From Candidatus Izemoplasmatales bacterium (lineage in GTDB: Bacteria; Bacillota_I; Bacilli_A; Izemoplasmatales; Hujiaoplasmataceae): a stretch of 64,000 nucleotides of DNA. Position numbers and translations under genes: made by a program. The stretch's first letter is position 1. Each line of letters opens with the position of its first letter. Below, one piece after another: positions 16,745-25,674 of this stretch. Under the pieces are notes generated by a model. The model did no database searches. It was not told the origin of the DNA and saw only the letters and a list, made by a program, of their open reading frames with translations. Where the stretch lies: the NCBI GenBank assembly GCA_041649275.1, contig JBAZNL010000005.1, positions 1 to 64,000 of the forward strand, given 5' to 3'.

Positions 16745-16788
16745 AAAAAGACGACGAATCGGCGAATATCTTCATCCGACGGGTCGTC
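16745..16788 (-). terminator. Intrinsic terminator of the DUF4956-VTC operon
   Basis: On the minus strand GACGAC...GTCGTC with an inner GTCGG/CCGAT pairing, then TTTTT. It lies 9 bases after the DUF4956 stop codon. Confidence 0.65.
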
Positions 16789-16796
16789 CCGATCTT

Positions 16797-17480
16797 CTAT
16801 TCGGTGACCGAGGCCTCGTACGCCGTCGTCAACATCACGGTGAGGTTGCCGTTCTTGACGCGCAGTTCGTCGATGAACTCCTTCTGGTCGGCGTCGGGCT
16901 TCATGTCGACGACGTAGGTAAGTTCGAACATCGTCCCGAATTCGGTCGTCCTGACCTTGTGCAGCTTCGCCTTCTTCGCGAACTTCCGGAAGGTCCTGTC
17001 GAACGCGTGGGCGTAGTTCAGGTTCTCGGGGATGACCACCTTCAGCTTGCAGTGGCCGTCGGCCGCGCGGTCGAAGCCGGACAGCGACAGTCCCGCGAGG
17101 ACCGCCGCGAAGACGACCGTGACGATCGCCGCATAGCCGAGATAGCCGAGACCGCAGGAAAGGCCGATCGCGAGCGTGACGAAGATGTAGGCGACGTCCT
17201 TGGTGTTCGTCATCGTCGCCCGGAACCGCACGAGCGTGAAGACGCCGGCGAGCGAGAGCGCCTTGGCGATGTCGCTCTGCACGAGCAGGATCACCACCGC
17301 CATCACGGGCGGGAGGAGCACGAGGGTCGACGCGAACGAACGGTCGCAGCCGCCGTCGCGGTGGGTGAAGAGGCAGACGCCCGCGAGCGCGGCGCCGAGG
17401 AACAGGCTCGCAAGCAGGATCCAGACGAGGTTGGCGGCGGTGATTTCCGTCATGTCGAGGATGAAGACGCTACTGAACAT
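16797..17480 (-). CDS. DUF4956 membrane protein
   Basis: A 227-residue protein with about four membrane helices in its first 130 residues, a conserved loop reading FTLVRFRATMTNTKDVAYIF, and a soluble C-terminal domain of about 90 residues with an ACT-like alternation of strands and helices. DUF4956 proteins regularly accompany VTC-domain polyphosphate polymerases and CotH/beta-helix surface proteins; their function is not established. The ATG at 17480 lies inside the end of the VTC gene (11-base overlap), so the two are coupled. Confidence 0.88.
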   Translation of the reverse strand: MFSSVFILDMTEITAANLVWILLASLFLGAALAGVCLFTHRDGGCDRSFASTLVLLPPVMAVVILLVQSDIAKALSLAGVFTLVRFRATMTNTKDVAYIFVTLAIGLSCGLGYLGYAAIVTVVFAAVLAGLSLSGFDRAADGHCKLKVVIPENLNYAHAFDRTFRKFAKKAKLHKVRTTEFGTMFELTYVVDMKPDADQKEFIDELRVKNGNLTVMLTTAYEASVTE

Positions 17481-18198
17481 GGTCGATGTCTCCGTTTCTT
17501 CGCGCCGCATAGGCGGCGCCGTATTTCGAGAAGCTGCGGCTGTACGCCTTCAGTTCCGAGAGTTCCCGCGCGAGCCAGAGCGGGTAGTTGTCGGCGGTCT
17601 TGATCTCCAGAAGCCAGGTTCCCGGCGGGAGGAGTTCCTCGCCGGCGTCGCCCTCAAGATCGACGGCTTCCGTCCGGACGCGGACGTTTCGGTCGAAGGT
17701 GACGCGGATCGAGGGATCGGACTTGCATTCGAGCGCGATCCGGTCGTAGCCGATGTAGTAGTTCGGGCGGACCGGCCGATGGGCGACGAACCAGCCGATC
17801 TCGCGCAGCACCTGGCCGTCGAGATAGTCGCCCGCGGCGGGTGCCGCGCCCCGCTCGACGAAGGCGATCGCATCGCGGTACGTCATCGCGACGCGGCGCT
17901 TGTTCACGCGTCCGAGCGATTTCTTCTTGATCTCGAGGAAGACGCGGTCGTCCGGCCCGACCGGGATCACATAGCTGCGGAGCCGGAGCTTCTCCTTGTA
18001 GGACGGGCGGTCGATCGAGGTGCGGACGACGTCGTTGTCCTCGGTGTCGTAGTAGACGTTGTGGACACGGTAGCAGGAATCCTCGCCGGAATGTCCGTCG
18101 TAGGCGAAGCGCTTCCCGAGCGCCGCCAGGAACGCCCGCTTCTGGTCGTCGGTCAGAAGATACTTCCGCTCGTAACGGGAGAAGGTGCGGACGGCCAT
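17470..18198 (-). CDS. VTC-domain polyphosphate polymerase-like protein
   Basis: A 242-residue cytosolic protein built on the triphosphate-tunnel fold. The tunnel residues are visible: RYERKYLL near the N-terminus, YKEKLRLRSY, VFLEIKKKS, the KRR basic patch and a final WLLEIKT. In eukaryotic VTC complexes this domain makes polyphosphate from ATP. In bacteria the family lies next to DUF4956 and extracellular carbohydrate-binding proteins, as here, and may serve surface-polymer phosphorylation instead. It begins 3 bases after the beta-helix lipoprotein gene. Confidence 0.88.
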   Translation of the reverse strand: MAVRTFSRYERKYLLTDDQKRAFLAALGKRFAYDGHSGEDSCYRVHNVYYDTEDNDVVRTSIDRPSYKEKLRLRSYVIPVGPDDRVFLEIKKKSLGRVNKRRVAMTYRDAIAFVERGAAPAAGDYLDGQVLREIGWFVAHRPVRPNYYIGYDRIALECKSDPSIRVTFDRNVRVRTEAVDLEGDAGEELLPPGTWLLEIKTADNYPLWLARELSELKAYSRSFSKYGAAYAARRNGDIDHVQ

Positions 18199-18200
18199 GG

Positions 18201-19928
18201 TCAGGGTCTCCCGCCGCCGGAGGAAGTTCCGACGGTGGTGGCGATTGCGGTGATCGTGAAGGTCTTGTAGAGCGTTCCAGACGCATAAGTTCCGCCGGCG
18301 GTGACGCCATCGAGCGAGGACGTCGGATCGGTCACAGTGCCGCCGAGATAGACGTTGTAGGTCGTCCCGCGGGCGAATTCCGGGGTGCAGATGACGATCG
18401 TCTGGATATTCTTCGACGGCCGGAAGGTGACGACCTCGGTCCCGTCCGCGGTTTCGATCCGCACGATCTTCGCCGAGGCGGTCGTCAGGTTGACGAGCAC
18501 GCCGTACTGCGTCGATGTCGAGCCGACGTTCTGCGCCATCCCCATCGAGCCGGCGGCGATCAGGATCCCACCGGTCATCGCAAACGAGGAGTCGTAGTCG
18601 AGCGCACCGTTGTCGGAGGCGGTCGGTCCGTTCACGATCACGACGCCGCCGGAGATCGAGAGCGCGCCGTTGACGTCGAGGCCGTCGCCGGTAGAGTCGA
18701 CGTAGACGTAGCCGCCCGAGATGGAAAGCGACGCGTTGCCGGCGGACGCCCGGGGCTGTCCTCCCCAGGGGAACGTACCGGATCCGTCGACGCCGCCGGC
18801 GCCGTTGATCCCGTCGTCGGATGCCTTGATGCGGACGGTCCCGCCGGAAACGGCGATCGCGAGCGACTCGAGTCCTTCGTAGGATTTCCGGATGTCGATC
18901 TCGCCGCCTTCGATCGACAGCGTCTCGTCCGCGTGGATCCCGTCGTCGTTCGAGGTGATGGCGATCGATCCGCCGGCGACGACGACCGTGCCGTTCGCAT
19001 GGATCGCGTCGTCCTTCGAGACGATGTCGATGGTACCGCCGGCGATCGCGACGGCGTCCGTCGCCTTGATGCCCTTGCCGGAGACGGTCGCGATCGAGGC
19101 GTTGTTCACGCCGGAGACGATCATGAACGTCCCGTCGAAAATCGTGACGGCATGCGATGCGTCGAGCCCGTCGCCGTACGCCGAGATCGTGAAGACGCCG
19201 CTTTCGATCGTGATCAGGCCGTTCTCGGCGCTTTCCGCGTTCTCGCAGTGGATCGCGTCGTTGCCGGCGGTCAGCGTCAGGGTCGCGTCCTTGATCGTAA
19301 TCGAGTCGTTCGCCTTGAGGCAGTTGTTCTCGGCCGTGATCGCGATCGTACCGTTCGTGATGACGAGGTCGTCGTCCGTGTTCAGGCCGTTTCCGACGTT
19401 CGCCTCGATCGTCAGCGAGCCGGTGCCGTTGATCGTGACGTCGTCGTTGGAGAAGACGACGCTATGGATGTCGGAGGTCGACCCGGCGCGGTCGGCGAGG
19501 CGGTTCGCGGTGCCGTCGGCGAGATTGAGGATGAGCTTGCCGGACTGTTCGGCGAGGATGACCGGTCCGTCGGGACTCGTCAGGTCGCATCCGGAAAGCA
19601 CCAGCGTCACGGTCTCGTCCTTGCCGGCGGAGACGACGATGTTGCCCTCGCCGGCGCCGGTGATCACGTAGACGCCGCCGGCGTCGATCGATATCGTCGA
19701 CCCGGCGGGAAGCGTCGTCGACGCTGTTCCGTTGGCGGTCGTGATCGTCACGGCGGTTGTGGTGAAGGTGATGTCGGAGGAGCCGGCGACGGTGGTCACG
19801 ACGTCCTCGTCGTCCTCGTCGTCGTACGTCGGCGTTCCGGTGAAGACGCCGGCGGTCGTGTCGAGCGAGCAGCCGGCGATTGCGAGCACGATCAAGAGCG
19901 ATGCGAACAGCAGGAGGGTCTTCTTCAT
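18201..19928 (-). CDS. Exported carbohydrate-binding beta-helix lipoprotein (Cthe_2159-like)
   Basis: A 575-residue lipoprotein: signal peptide with lipobox (AIAGC, Cys20), then a long right-handed parallel beta-helix made of 20-25-residue rungs with recurring 'GDGLDASHAVTI', 'DDAIHANGTVVV', 'DDGIHADETLSI' phrases (residues about 150-480). These acidic D-D/G-I-H rungs are typical of the calcium- and pectin-binding Cthe_2159 group. A C-terminal beta-domain and a Gly-rich tail follow. The ATG at 19928 follows AAAGGGG. It is the first gene of the operon with the VTC and DUF4956 genes, consistent with a surface polymer function. Confidence 0.85.
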   Translation of the reverse strand: MKKTLLLFASLLIVLAIAGCSLDTTAGVFTGTPTYDDEDDEDVVTTVAGSSDITFTTTAVTITTANGTASTTLPAGSTISIDAGGVYVITGAGEGNIVVSAGKDETVTLVLSGCDLTSPDGPVILAEQSGKLILNLADGTANRLADRAGSTSDIHSVVFSNDDVTINGTGSLTIEANVGNGLNTDDDLVITNGTIAITAENNCLKANDSITIKDATLTLTAGNDAIHCENAESAENGLITIESGVFTISAYGDGLDASHAVTIFDGTFMIVSGVNNASIATVSGKGIKATDAVAIAGGTIDIVSKDDAIHANGTVVVAGGSIAITSNDDGIHADETLSIEGGEIDIRKSYEGLESLAIAVSGGTVRIKASDDGINGAGGVDGSGTFPWGGQPRASAGNASLSISGGYVYVDSTGDGLDVNGALSISGGVVIVNGPTASDNGALDYDSSFAMTGGILIAAGSMGMAQNVGSTSTQYGVLVNLTTASAKIVRIETADGTEVVTFRPSKNIQTIVICTPEFARGTTYNVYLGGTVTDPTSSLDGVTAGGTYASGTLYKTFTITAIATTVGTSSGGGRP

Positions 19929-19982
19929 GGGGTGCCCCTTTCGGCGGTCGGAGGACCGTTCCTCCGATTCGTTTCCAGCCCC

Positions 19983-19988
19983 ATTATA
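19983..19988 (-). promoter_or_regulatory. Likely -10 box of the beta-helix operon
   Basis: Consensus TATAAT on the minus strand, 55 bases before the start; no good -35 at the right distance. Upstream, an inverted repeat GTGATG-GTTT-CATCAC (20041-20056) may be an activator or repressor site. Confidence 0.4.
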
Positions 19989-20071
19989 GGTTCGGTCTGT
20001 GAGAAGACGATGTCGGTTTTGCCAAGGATCGGTGAACATCGTGATGGTTTCATCACAAGAAACGAACAATG

Positions 20072-20097
20072 AAAAGACCGAGGCGTCAGCCCCGGTC
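20072..20097 (-). terminator. Intrinsic terminator of the lysine fermentation operon
   Basis: On the minus strand GACCGGGGC-TGAC-GCCTCGGTC (9 bp, one G-U) followed by TTTT. The stop codon of kamE forms part of the stem and loop, so the terminator is inside the end of the gene. Confidence 0.85.
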
Positions 20098-20820
20098 CTT
20101 GCGGCGGATCAGTTCGAGGACCGCGTAGGTCGCGACGTCCTCGGCGTACTTCTTCGGTCCGAAACCGGCGTCGTAGCCGAGTTCCTTCGCGAGTTCGTGG
20201 GTGATGCGGGCGCCGCCGGCGATCAGGATCACGTCGTCGCGCATCTTCTCGGCTTCGAGCAGTTCGACGAGTTCGACCATGTTCGCGAGGTGGACGTCCT
20301 TCTGGGTCACCGTCTGGCTGACGAGCAGGACGTCGGCCTTCAGTTCCCTCGCCTTCTTCACGAAGGCCTCGTTGGACACCTGCGACCCCATGTTGCAGGT
20401 CTTCACGTGCCGGTAGCGTTCGAGACCGTAGTGACCCGCGTAGCCCTTCATGTTCATGATCGCGTCGATCCCGACGGTGTGGGCGTCGGTCCCGGTCGAG
20501 GCGCCGACGAAGACGACGTCGCGCCCGAGCTTCTCCTCGATCAGGCGTTCGACCTCCTCCATCGACAGCGCCGGGGTCTCGAGTTCGCTCACGGCGATCC
20601 GGTCGGGGTCGACCAAGAACGGCGTGCGCCCGTAGACCACGTACATCGAGAAGACCTCGCCCATCGGTTCGCAGTGGACGACGTTCGGGTCGATCATCCC
20701 CATCTGCCGCGCGAATTCCTTCGCGCACTCGATGCCCTTCGCCCCCGCCTTCACGGGCAGGGTGAAGGACAGCTGGACCTTCCCGTCGTTGGACGTGTCG
20801 CCATAGGGTCGGATGTTCAT
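20086..20820 (-). CDS. kamE: Lysine 5,6-aminomutase, beta (B12-binding) subunit
   Basis: With KamD it moves the terminal amino group of beta-lysine to carbon 5, giving 3,5-diaminohexanoate, using adenosylcobalamin and PLP. The 244-residue protein has the base-off B12 motif D-x-H-x-x-G (DAHTVG, residues 112-117), then GIDAIMNMKGYAG, whose Lys125 is the probable PLP-binding lysine of this subunit, and the LLVSQTVTQ / IAGGARI strands of the cobalamin fold. It overlaps kamD by ATGA and is the last gene of the operon. Confidence 0.96.
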   Translation of the reverse strand: MNIRPYGDTSNDGKVQLSFTLPVKAGAKGIECAKEFARQMGMIDPNVVHCEPMGEVFSMYVVYGRTPFLVDPDRIAVSELETPALSMEEVERLIEEKLGRDVVFVGASTGTDAHTVGIDAIMNMKGYAGHYGLERYRHVKTCNMGSQVSNEAFVKKARELKADVLLVSQTVTQKDVHLANMVELVELLEAEKMRDDVILIAGGARITHELAKELGYDAGFGPKKYAEDVATYAVLELIRRKDRG

Positions 20821-22376
20821 CGGCGTCCCTCCCTGAGCCGCTCGAAGGCGGCGTTCATGTAGTCCGGATGCTTCGCGACGACGCCTTCGAGGCCCTTCCC
20901 GCCGTCGCGGGAGCGCCTGATGTCGGCGAAGTCGCCGCGTTCGAGCGCATCGAAGAGCGAGGTGCCCGCGATCTTCTCGAGCATCGCGCGCGCCTCCTCG
21001 AGGACCTGATGGGCCCGTTTCACGACGATTCCGTCGGGAGCGAACCGCAGTTCGTCGTAGATCGCGCCCATCGTGGTCTGTACCATCTTGGCGTTTTCGA
21101 CGGCGAGGTGGCGGTCGGCGAGGAAGGGCGTGTGGATCGCTTCGGTCATCATTCCGAGCAGGTGGATCGACTGGCCCGTCATCGTCGTCGCGGTGTTGAA
21201 GAGCGTGTCCATCGCGTGCGTCTGGAAGATGTTGCCGGTGGAGTGTTTCGTCGGCGGCATGTACTTGAGCGGACAGTCGGGGAAGATCTCGCGCGCCATC
21301 TCCGCCTGCGCGATCTCGTAGAGGAAGCCGTTTCCGATCGCGGGATCGATCTCGAAGGCATGTCCGAGTCCCGTCTGTTCGGGAGGAAGCCCCGCCTGGA
21401 TCGCGAAGCGTTCGTTGATGAACTGGCTGGCGAGAACCGTGTGGGCCTTGTCGACGGCGTCCGAAGTCGTCAGATAATTGTCCTCGCCGGTGTTGATGAC
21501 GATTCCGGCGTAGGCGTTGAGAGAGCGCGAAAAATGCTGGTCGACGAGCGTGCGTCGCATGTTGATGTCGCGGAAGATGATCCCGTACATGGAGTCGTTC
21601 AACATCACGTCGAGTCGTTCCAAAGCGCCCATCGCGGCGATTTCCGGCATGCAGAGACCGGAGGCGTAGTTGACCAGCTTGATGTACCGGCCGACCTTTT
21701 CCGAGGTTTCGTCGAGGGCCTTGCGCATGATCCGGAAGTTCTCCTGGGTGGCGAACGTGCCGCCGAAGCCCTCGGTCGTCGCTCCATAGGGCACGAAGTC
21801 GAGGAGCGACTGGCCGGTCGAACGGATCACGGCGATGATGTCGGCGCCCGCCTCCGCGGCCGCCTGCGCCTGGACGACGTCCTCGTAGATGTTCCCGGTG
21901 GCGACGATCAGGTAGATCTCGCAGTCGCGTTTCCCGAAGCGCCGGACGTAGGCGTCGCGGGTCGCGCGGTTCTCGTCGATCCTTGCGAACTTGCGGTCGA
22001 GGTACGGTTTCAGGATCCGCCGCGCCTCGTCGTTTCCGAGAAGCGGATGACCGCAAAGCGTCGCCTTGCCGTCGGCGAAAGCCGAGACGAACGCGTCCAG
22101 GTCGAGTCCGATGGCCTTGAGGGCGCTCGCAAGATAGACCGAGACGCCGCGGGAGAGGTCGCCGTGCCTGTTCACGTCATCGACCATCAGGTTGGGGATC
22201 GGGACGTCGAACCGGTCGATGCCGTCGACGCCGCAGAGGCGCAGGACGGTACGTTCGACGGCGACGGTCGTGTGCGCGTCGATGAAGGTCTGGGTCGTCT
22301 CGCCGATGCGTTTCGCATACGCCCGGCATTCGGCGATCTTCTTCCGGTCGAGGTTGAGCTTGTCGTAGGTTCTCAT
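20817..22376 (-). CDS. kamD: Lysine 5,6-aminomutase, alpha subunit
   Basis: Large subunit (519 residues, normal length) of the B12/PLP lysine 5,6-aminomutase, a TIM-barrel protein holding substrate and cofactor. Recognisable family stretches are IIAVIRSTGQSLLDFVPYGA and the FRDINMRRTLVDQHFSRSL helix. The ATG at 22376 follows GGAGGAATCCGC and shares ATGA with the previous gene. A much longer open reading exists upstream in this frame, but it is arginine-rich noise. Confidence 0.96.
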   Translation of the reverse strand: MRTYDKLNLDRKKIAECRAYAKRIGETTQTFIDAHTTVAVERTVLRLCGVDGIDRFDVPIPNLMVDDVNRHGDLSRGVSVYLASALKAIGLDLDAFVSAFADGKATLCGHPLLGNDEARRILKPYLDRKFARIDENRATRDAYVRRFGKRDCEIYLIVATGNIYEDVVQAQAAAEAGADIIAVIRSTGQSLLDFVPYGATTEGFGGTFATQENFRIMRKALDETSEKVGRYIKLVNYASGLCMPEIAAMGALERLDVMLNDSMYGIIFRDINMRRTLVDQHFSRSLNAYAGIVINTGEDNYLTTSDAVDKAHTVLASQFINERFAIQAGLPPEQTGLGHAFEIDPAIGNGFLYEIAQAEMAREIFPDCPLKYMPPTKHSTGNIFQTHAMDTLFNTATTMTGQSIHLLGMMTEAIHTPFLADRHLAVENAKMVQTTMGAIYDELRFAPDGIVVKRAHQVLEEARAMLEKIAGTSLFDALERGDFADIRRSRDGGKGLEGVVAKHPDYMNAAFERLREGRR

Positions 22377-23365
22377 GCGGATTCCTCCATGACGTCGACG
22401 GCCGGAAGGCCGGTCGCGTCGGACAGTGCGTCGAGAAACGCCTCGCGGTCGAAGCGGTGCCCGGCGGGTGAAAACGGGTTGGCGCCGACGAAGAGGACCT
22501 TCATCGGGGTCAGGACGCGGATATCGCGCCCGAGCAGAAACAGGTGGCGGAGCGCGTCGCCGTCGGCGACGATCGAAAGCGGACCGCGGACGACGAGGCC
22601 GCAATCGTGTCCGGTGCGGCGATCGACGAAGCGGCGGGCGAACGTCGGTCCGAGCGCCTTCGGCAGGTACAGCCAGCGGGCGGCCGGCGGAACGCGGTCG
22701 AGGACGGCGTCGGCGGAACCGACCGCGGACGGGACGTCGAGCGGATGGAATCGATGGTCGACGTCGATCCAGCCGATCGCGTCGACGGCTTCGAGGAACG
22801 AGAGCGCCGGATCGACGGCGGGGAGCGTGAACTTCGCGACCGCGTATTTCGCGGCGCGGACGACCGCGTCCATCGAGGCCGACAGGTGGGCGCCGGCGAC
22901 GTAGACCATCGCCTCGCCGGCCGCGGCGTGCGAGCCGCGGGCGAAGGCGCCGTCGAGGAAGATGCGCCTGGCGCCGAGTCCGCGGAGGATGCGGACGATC
23001 TCCTCGGTCGCGGAGGCCGTGGACGGACCGCCGACGAGGAGGATCCCTTCGGACAGGACTTCGACCACGACGATCTCGCCGAGTCCGGTCATGATCCCGG
23101 TGCGGCGGACGATCCGGGTCTTCGCCTCGGCCGTCCTCAGGCAGTCCTCGGCGGTCGCGCAGAGGGTCCCGGCGGTGAGCCGGATGCGCGGCTTGGGAAG
23201 ATAGGTGACGGCGTCGAGTTCCTCGCCGTCGAGCCCGACCGAGGTGACGCCGACCGTGACGTCGGAATAGGTCGGGACGAGCGCGTTCAGCACCGTCGTC
23301 TTGCCGGCGTTCTTGGCATTGCCGACGATCGAGACGACGGTGTGGTCGCCGACCAGCCGTCTCAG
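22373..23365 (-). CDS. kamB: P-loop protein of the lysine aminomutase cluster (KamB-like reactivation factor)
   Basis: A protein of about 330 residues with a Walker A motif ([10 protein letters not shown]) close to the N-terminus. It has the position and length of KamB, the subunit linked with reactivation of lysine 5,6-aminomutase. No ATG, GTG or suitably placed TTG exists between the frame's upstream noise and the P-loop. The only start that repeats the operon's four-base overlap pattern is CTG at 23365, forming CTGA with the kamA stop; an ATC nine bases earlier has better spacing from AAGAAGGG. A MutS-like KamC partner, expected next to it in other lysine fermenters, is absent here. The start position is uncertain. 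Confidence 0.8.
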   Translation of the reverse strand: MRRLVGDHTVVSIVGNAKNAGKTTVLNALVPTYSDVTVGVTSVGLDGEELDAVTYLPKPRIRLTAGTLCATAEDCLRTAEAKTRIVRRTGIMTGLGEIVVVEVLSEGILLVGGPSTASATEEIVRILRGLGARRIFLDGAFARGSHAAAGEAMVYVAGAHLSASMDAVVRAAKYAVAKFTLPAVDPALSFLEAVDAIGWIDVDHRFHPLDVPSAVGSADAVLDRVPPAARWLYLPKALGPTFARRFVDRRTGHDCGLVVRGPLSIVADGDALRHLFLLGRDIRVLTPMKVLFVGANPFSPAGHRFDREAFLDALSDATGLPAVDVMEESA

Positions 23366-24627
23366 CCTTTCGATGACCGTTCCCTTCTTTCGAGGTGCTT
23401 CGGCTCGATCGAAAGTCGCTTGCCCGCCAGCAGGCTTGAGACGCCGTCGTGCGGCTTCTGGTTCGCGCAAAGCTCGCAGTCGCAGGTGTCGTCGTATTCG
23501 GCGGGCTCGGTGTAGGTGGTGATGACGCCCTCGTAGTTGCGCAGGACCGTGCGTGACGGCGACATCGAGAGGACGTAGTTGGGCATCACCGGGATCTTCC
23601 CGCCGCCACCCGGGGCGTCGACGACGAAGGTCGGGACGCAGAAGCCTGAAACGTGGCCGCGGAGGCCCTCGATGATCTCGATCCCCTTCGAGATCGGCGT
23701 GCGGAAATGCTCGATGCCCATCGAGAGGTCGCACTGGTAGATGTAGTAGGGACGGACGCGCATCTGCGCAAGCCGCGTGACGAGCGTGCGCATGATGTTG
23801 ACGCAGTCGTTCACGCCGCGGAGCAGGACCGACTGGTTGCCGAGCGGGATGCCGGCGTCGGCGAGCTTCGCGATCGCCGCGGCCGATTCCGAGGTGATTT
23901 CGTTGTAGTGGTTGAAATGGGTGTTGACCCAGATCGGGTGGTACTTTCGAAGCATCGCGACGAGACCGTCGGTGATCCGGGAGGGGAGCACGACGGGCGT
24001 GCGCGTCCCGAGCCGGATGATCTCGACGTGGTCGATCTTGCGGAGTTCGGAGATGACCCACTCGAGCTTCTCGTCGGAAAGCAGAAGCACGTCGCCGCCG
24101 GAAAGCAGGACGTCCCGCACCTCGGGAGTCCTCCGGATGTAGTCGATCCCCTTCTCGATCCGCTCCTTCGTCGACTCGCCGTCCTTCTGTCCGGCGAAGC
24201 GGCGCCGCGTGCAGTGGCGGCAGTACATCCCGCACATGTCGGTGACGAGCAACAGGACGCGGTCGGGATAGCGGTGGGTGAGGCCGGGGACGGGCGAGTC
24301 CTTGTCCTCGTCGAGCGGGTCGGCCATGTCGACGGGGCTCACGTACAGTTCGCCGATCGACGGGACCGACTGCAGGAGGACGGGATCGTCCGGATCGTCG
24401 GGATCGATCAGGGTGAGGTAGTAGGGGGTGATCGCCATCCGGAACTTGCCGAGGACGGCGCGAATGTCCTCCTCTTCCTTCGGGGTAAGGGCGATGTACT
24501 TCTTCAGCTGCTCGACGGAGGTGACGCGGTTTCGCACCTGCCACTTCCAGTCGTTCCATTCGGCGTCCGTGACGTTCGGGAACAGGATCGCCTTGCGTTT
24601 CAGATAGCTGTCGTTCTTGACGAGCAT
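23362..24627 (-). CDS. kamA: Lysine 2,3-aminomutase
   Basis: Radical-SAM enzyme that turns L-lysine into L-beta-lysine, the first step of the pathway. 421 residues, normal length. The iron-sulfur motif is CGMYCRHC (Cys132, Cys136, Cys139). PLP is held by the lysine in APGGGGKIP (about residue 345). Zinc-site cysteines are in the tail (CDCELC). The ATG at 24627 follows AAAGGAGTG, and the gene is 6 bases after kdd. Confidence 0.97.
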   Translation of the reverse strand: MLVKNDSYLKRKAILFPNVTDAEWNDWKWQVRNRVTSVEQLKKYIALTPKEEEDIRAVLGKFRMAITPYYLTLIDPDDPDDPVLLQSVPSIGELYVSPVDMADPLDEDKDSPVPGLTHRYPDRVLLLVTDMCGMYCRHCTRRRFAGQKDGESTKERIEKGIDYIRRTPEVRDVLLSGGDVLLLSDEKLEWVISELRKIDHVEIIRLGTRTPVVLPSRITDGLVAMLRKYHPIWVNTHFNHYNEITSESAAAIAKLADAGIPLGNQSVLLRGVNDCVNIMRTLVTRLAQMRVRPYYIYQCDLSMGIEHFRTPISKGIEIIEGLRGHVSGFCVPTFVVDAPGGGGKIPVMPNYVLSMSPSRTVLRNYEGVITTYTEPAEYDDTCDCELCANQKPHDGVSSLLAGKRLSIEPKHLERRERSSKG

Positions 24628-24633
24628 GGGGTG

Positions 24634-25674
24634 TCACTCCTTTCCGCCGTAGCGCTTCCGGAAGAGCCGGTAGAGCTCGGGCGATTTCCTGATGAGGTCG
24701 ATCGTGAAGTCGGCGTGTCCGGCGGTGTAGCCGTTTCCGATCATCATCGTGGCGCCGCTGGCGACGCCTTCGGCGCCGAGCGCGGCACGCGAGAACGAGG
24801 TCGCCATCGAGAAGAAATAGACGATGCCGTCGTCCCTCGTGGGCAGGATCGAGGCCATCTCCGTACCGGCGACGTTCACCACGTTCACCGTCAGGTCGTA
24901 CTTCCGTCCGCCGTTGGCCTCGAGCGCCTTCCGGTAGACGTCCATCGGGTCGCGGGCGTCGGCGACGACGATCTCGTCGCAGGCGTGCAGTGCTTCGAGT
25001 TCGGGCAGCTGCTTGAGGTCGTTCACGACCCCGACGACGTGTCCTTCGGGACCGGCGTCGAGTTTCGCCTGAAATGCGCAGAGCACGCCCGACTTGCCCG
25101 AGGCGCCGAGGATCAGGACGGATGAACCGGGATTCACGAGCCGATGCACCTGCGCCGGCGCGCCGGCGACGTCGAGCGCGGACATCACGACCTTCTGGTC
25201 GAGGTCGGCGGGAATCTTCGCGTAGATGCCGGTGGAAAACAGGATCGCGTCGGCGTCGACGTCGACCTGGTCGTTCTCCATGTGGATCTTCCTGATCGAA
25301 CGGATCGAGAGCGGCGTGAGCGAGAGCGACACGAGCGTCGCGATCCGGTCGCCCGGCTTCGCCTTGCCGGGGAAGGCGGACCCGACCTCCCTGACCGTCC
25401 CGAGAAGCATCCCCCCGGATCCGGTCACGGGATTCTGGAGTTTCCCGCGCCGCGTGACGATGTCCATGATCATCTCAGCCATCTTCTTCTCGTCGCCGCC
25501 GCAGGCTCCCATGATCTGGTGGAAGCTCGCGGAATCGACGTTGAGCGTCTCGACGGCGATCAGGAGTTCGTTCTCGCGGATCGGCAGGCGGTTGTCGAGG
25601 ACGTCCGCCGCCTGGGGCAACGCCCCGGCGGGCGACAGGACGCGGTGCGTCCCGTAAGGACATGGTTTCGTCAT
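24634..25674 (-). CDS. kdd: L-erythro-3,5-diaminohexanoate dehydrogenase
   Basis: NAD-dependent oxidative deamination of 3,5-diaminohexanoate to 3-keto-5-aminohexanoate. 346 residues with an N-terminal GroES-like domain and a Rossmann fold whose dinucleotide loop reads ILGASGKSGVL. The conserved TGSGGMLLGTVREVG stretch is typical of Kdd. It overlaps kce by ATGA. Confidence 0.95.
   Translation of the reverse strand: MTKPCPYGTHRVLSPAGALPQAADVLDNRLPIRENELLIAVETLNVDSASFHQIMGACGGDEKKMAEMIMDIVTRRGKLQNPVTGSGGMLLGTVREVGSAFPGKAKPGDRIATLVSLSLTPLSIRSIRKIHMENDQVDVDADAILFSTGIYAKIPADLDQKVVMSALDVAGAPAQVHRLVNPGSSVLILGASGKSGVLCAFQAKLDAGPEGHVVGVVNDLKQLPELEALHACDEIVVADARDPMDVYRKALEANGGRKYDLTVNVVNVAGTEMASILPTRDDGIVYFFSMATSFSRAALGAEGVASGATMMIGNGYTAGHADFTIDLIRKSPELYRLFRKRYGGKE

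Noticed and set aside
18600..19500. Regular 60-75-base periodicity suggesting a CRISPR-like or satellite repeat.
   Set aside because: It follows protein rungs of the beta-helix lipoprotein; the DNA copies are diverged and in frame.
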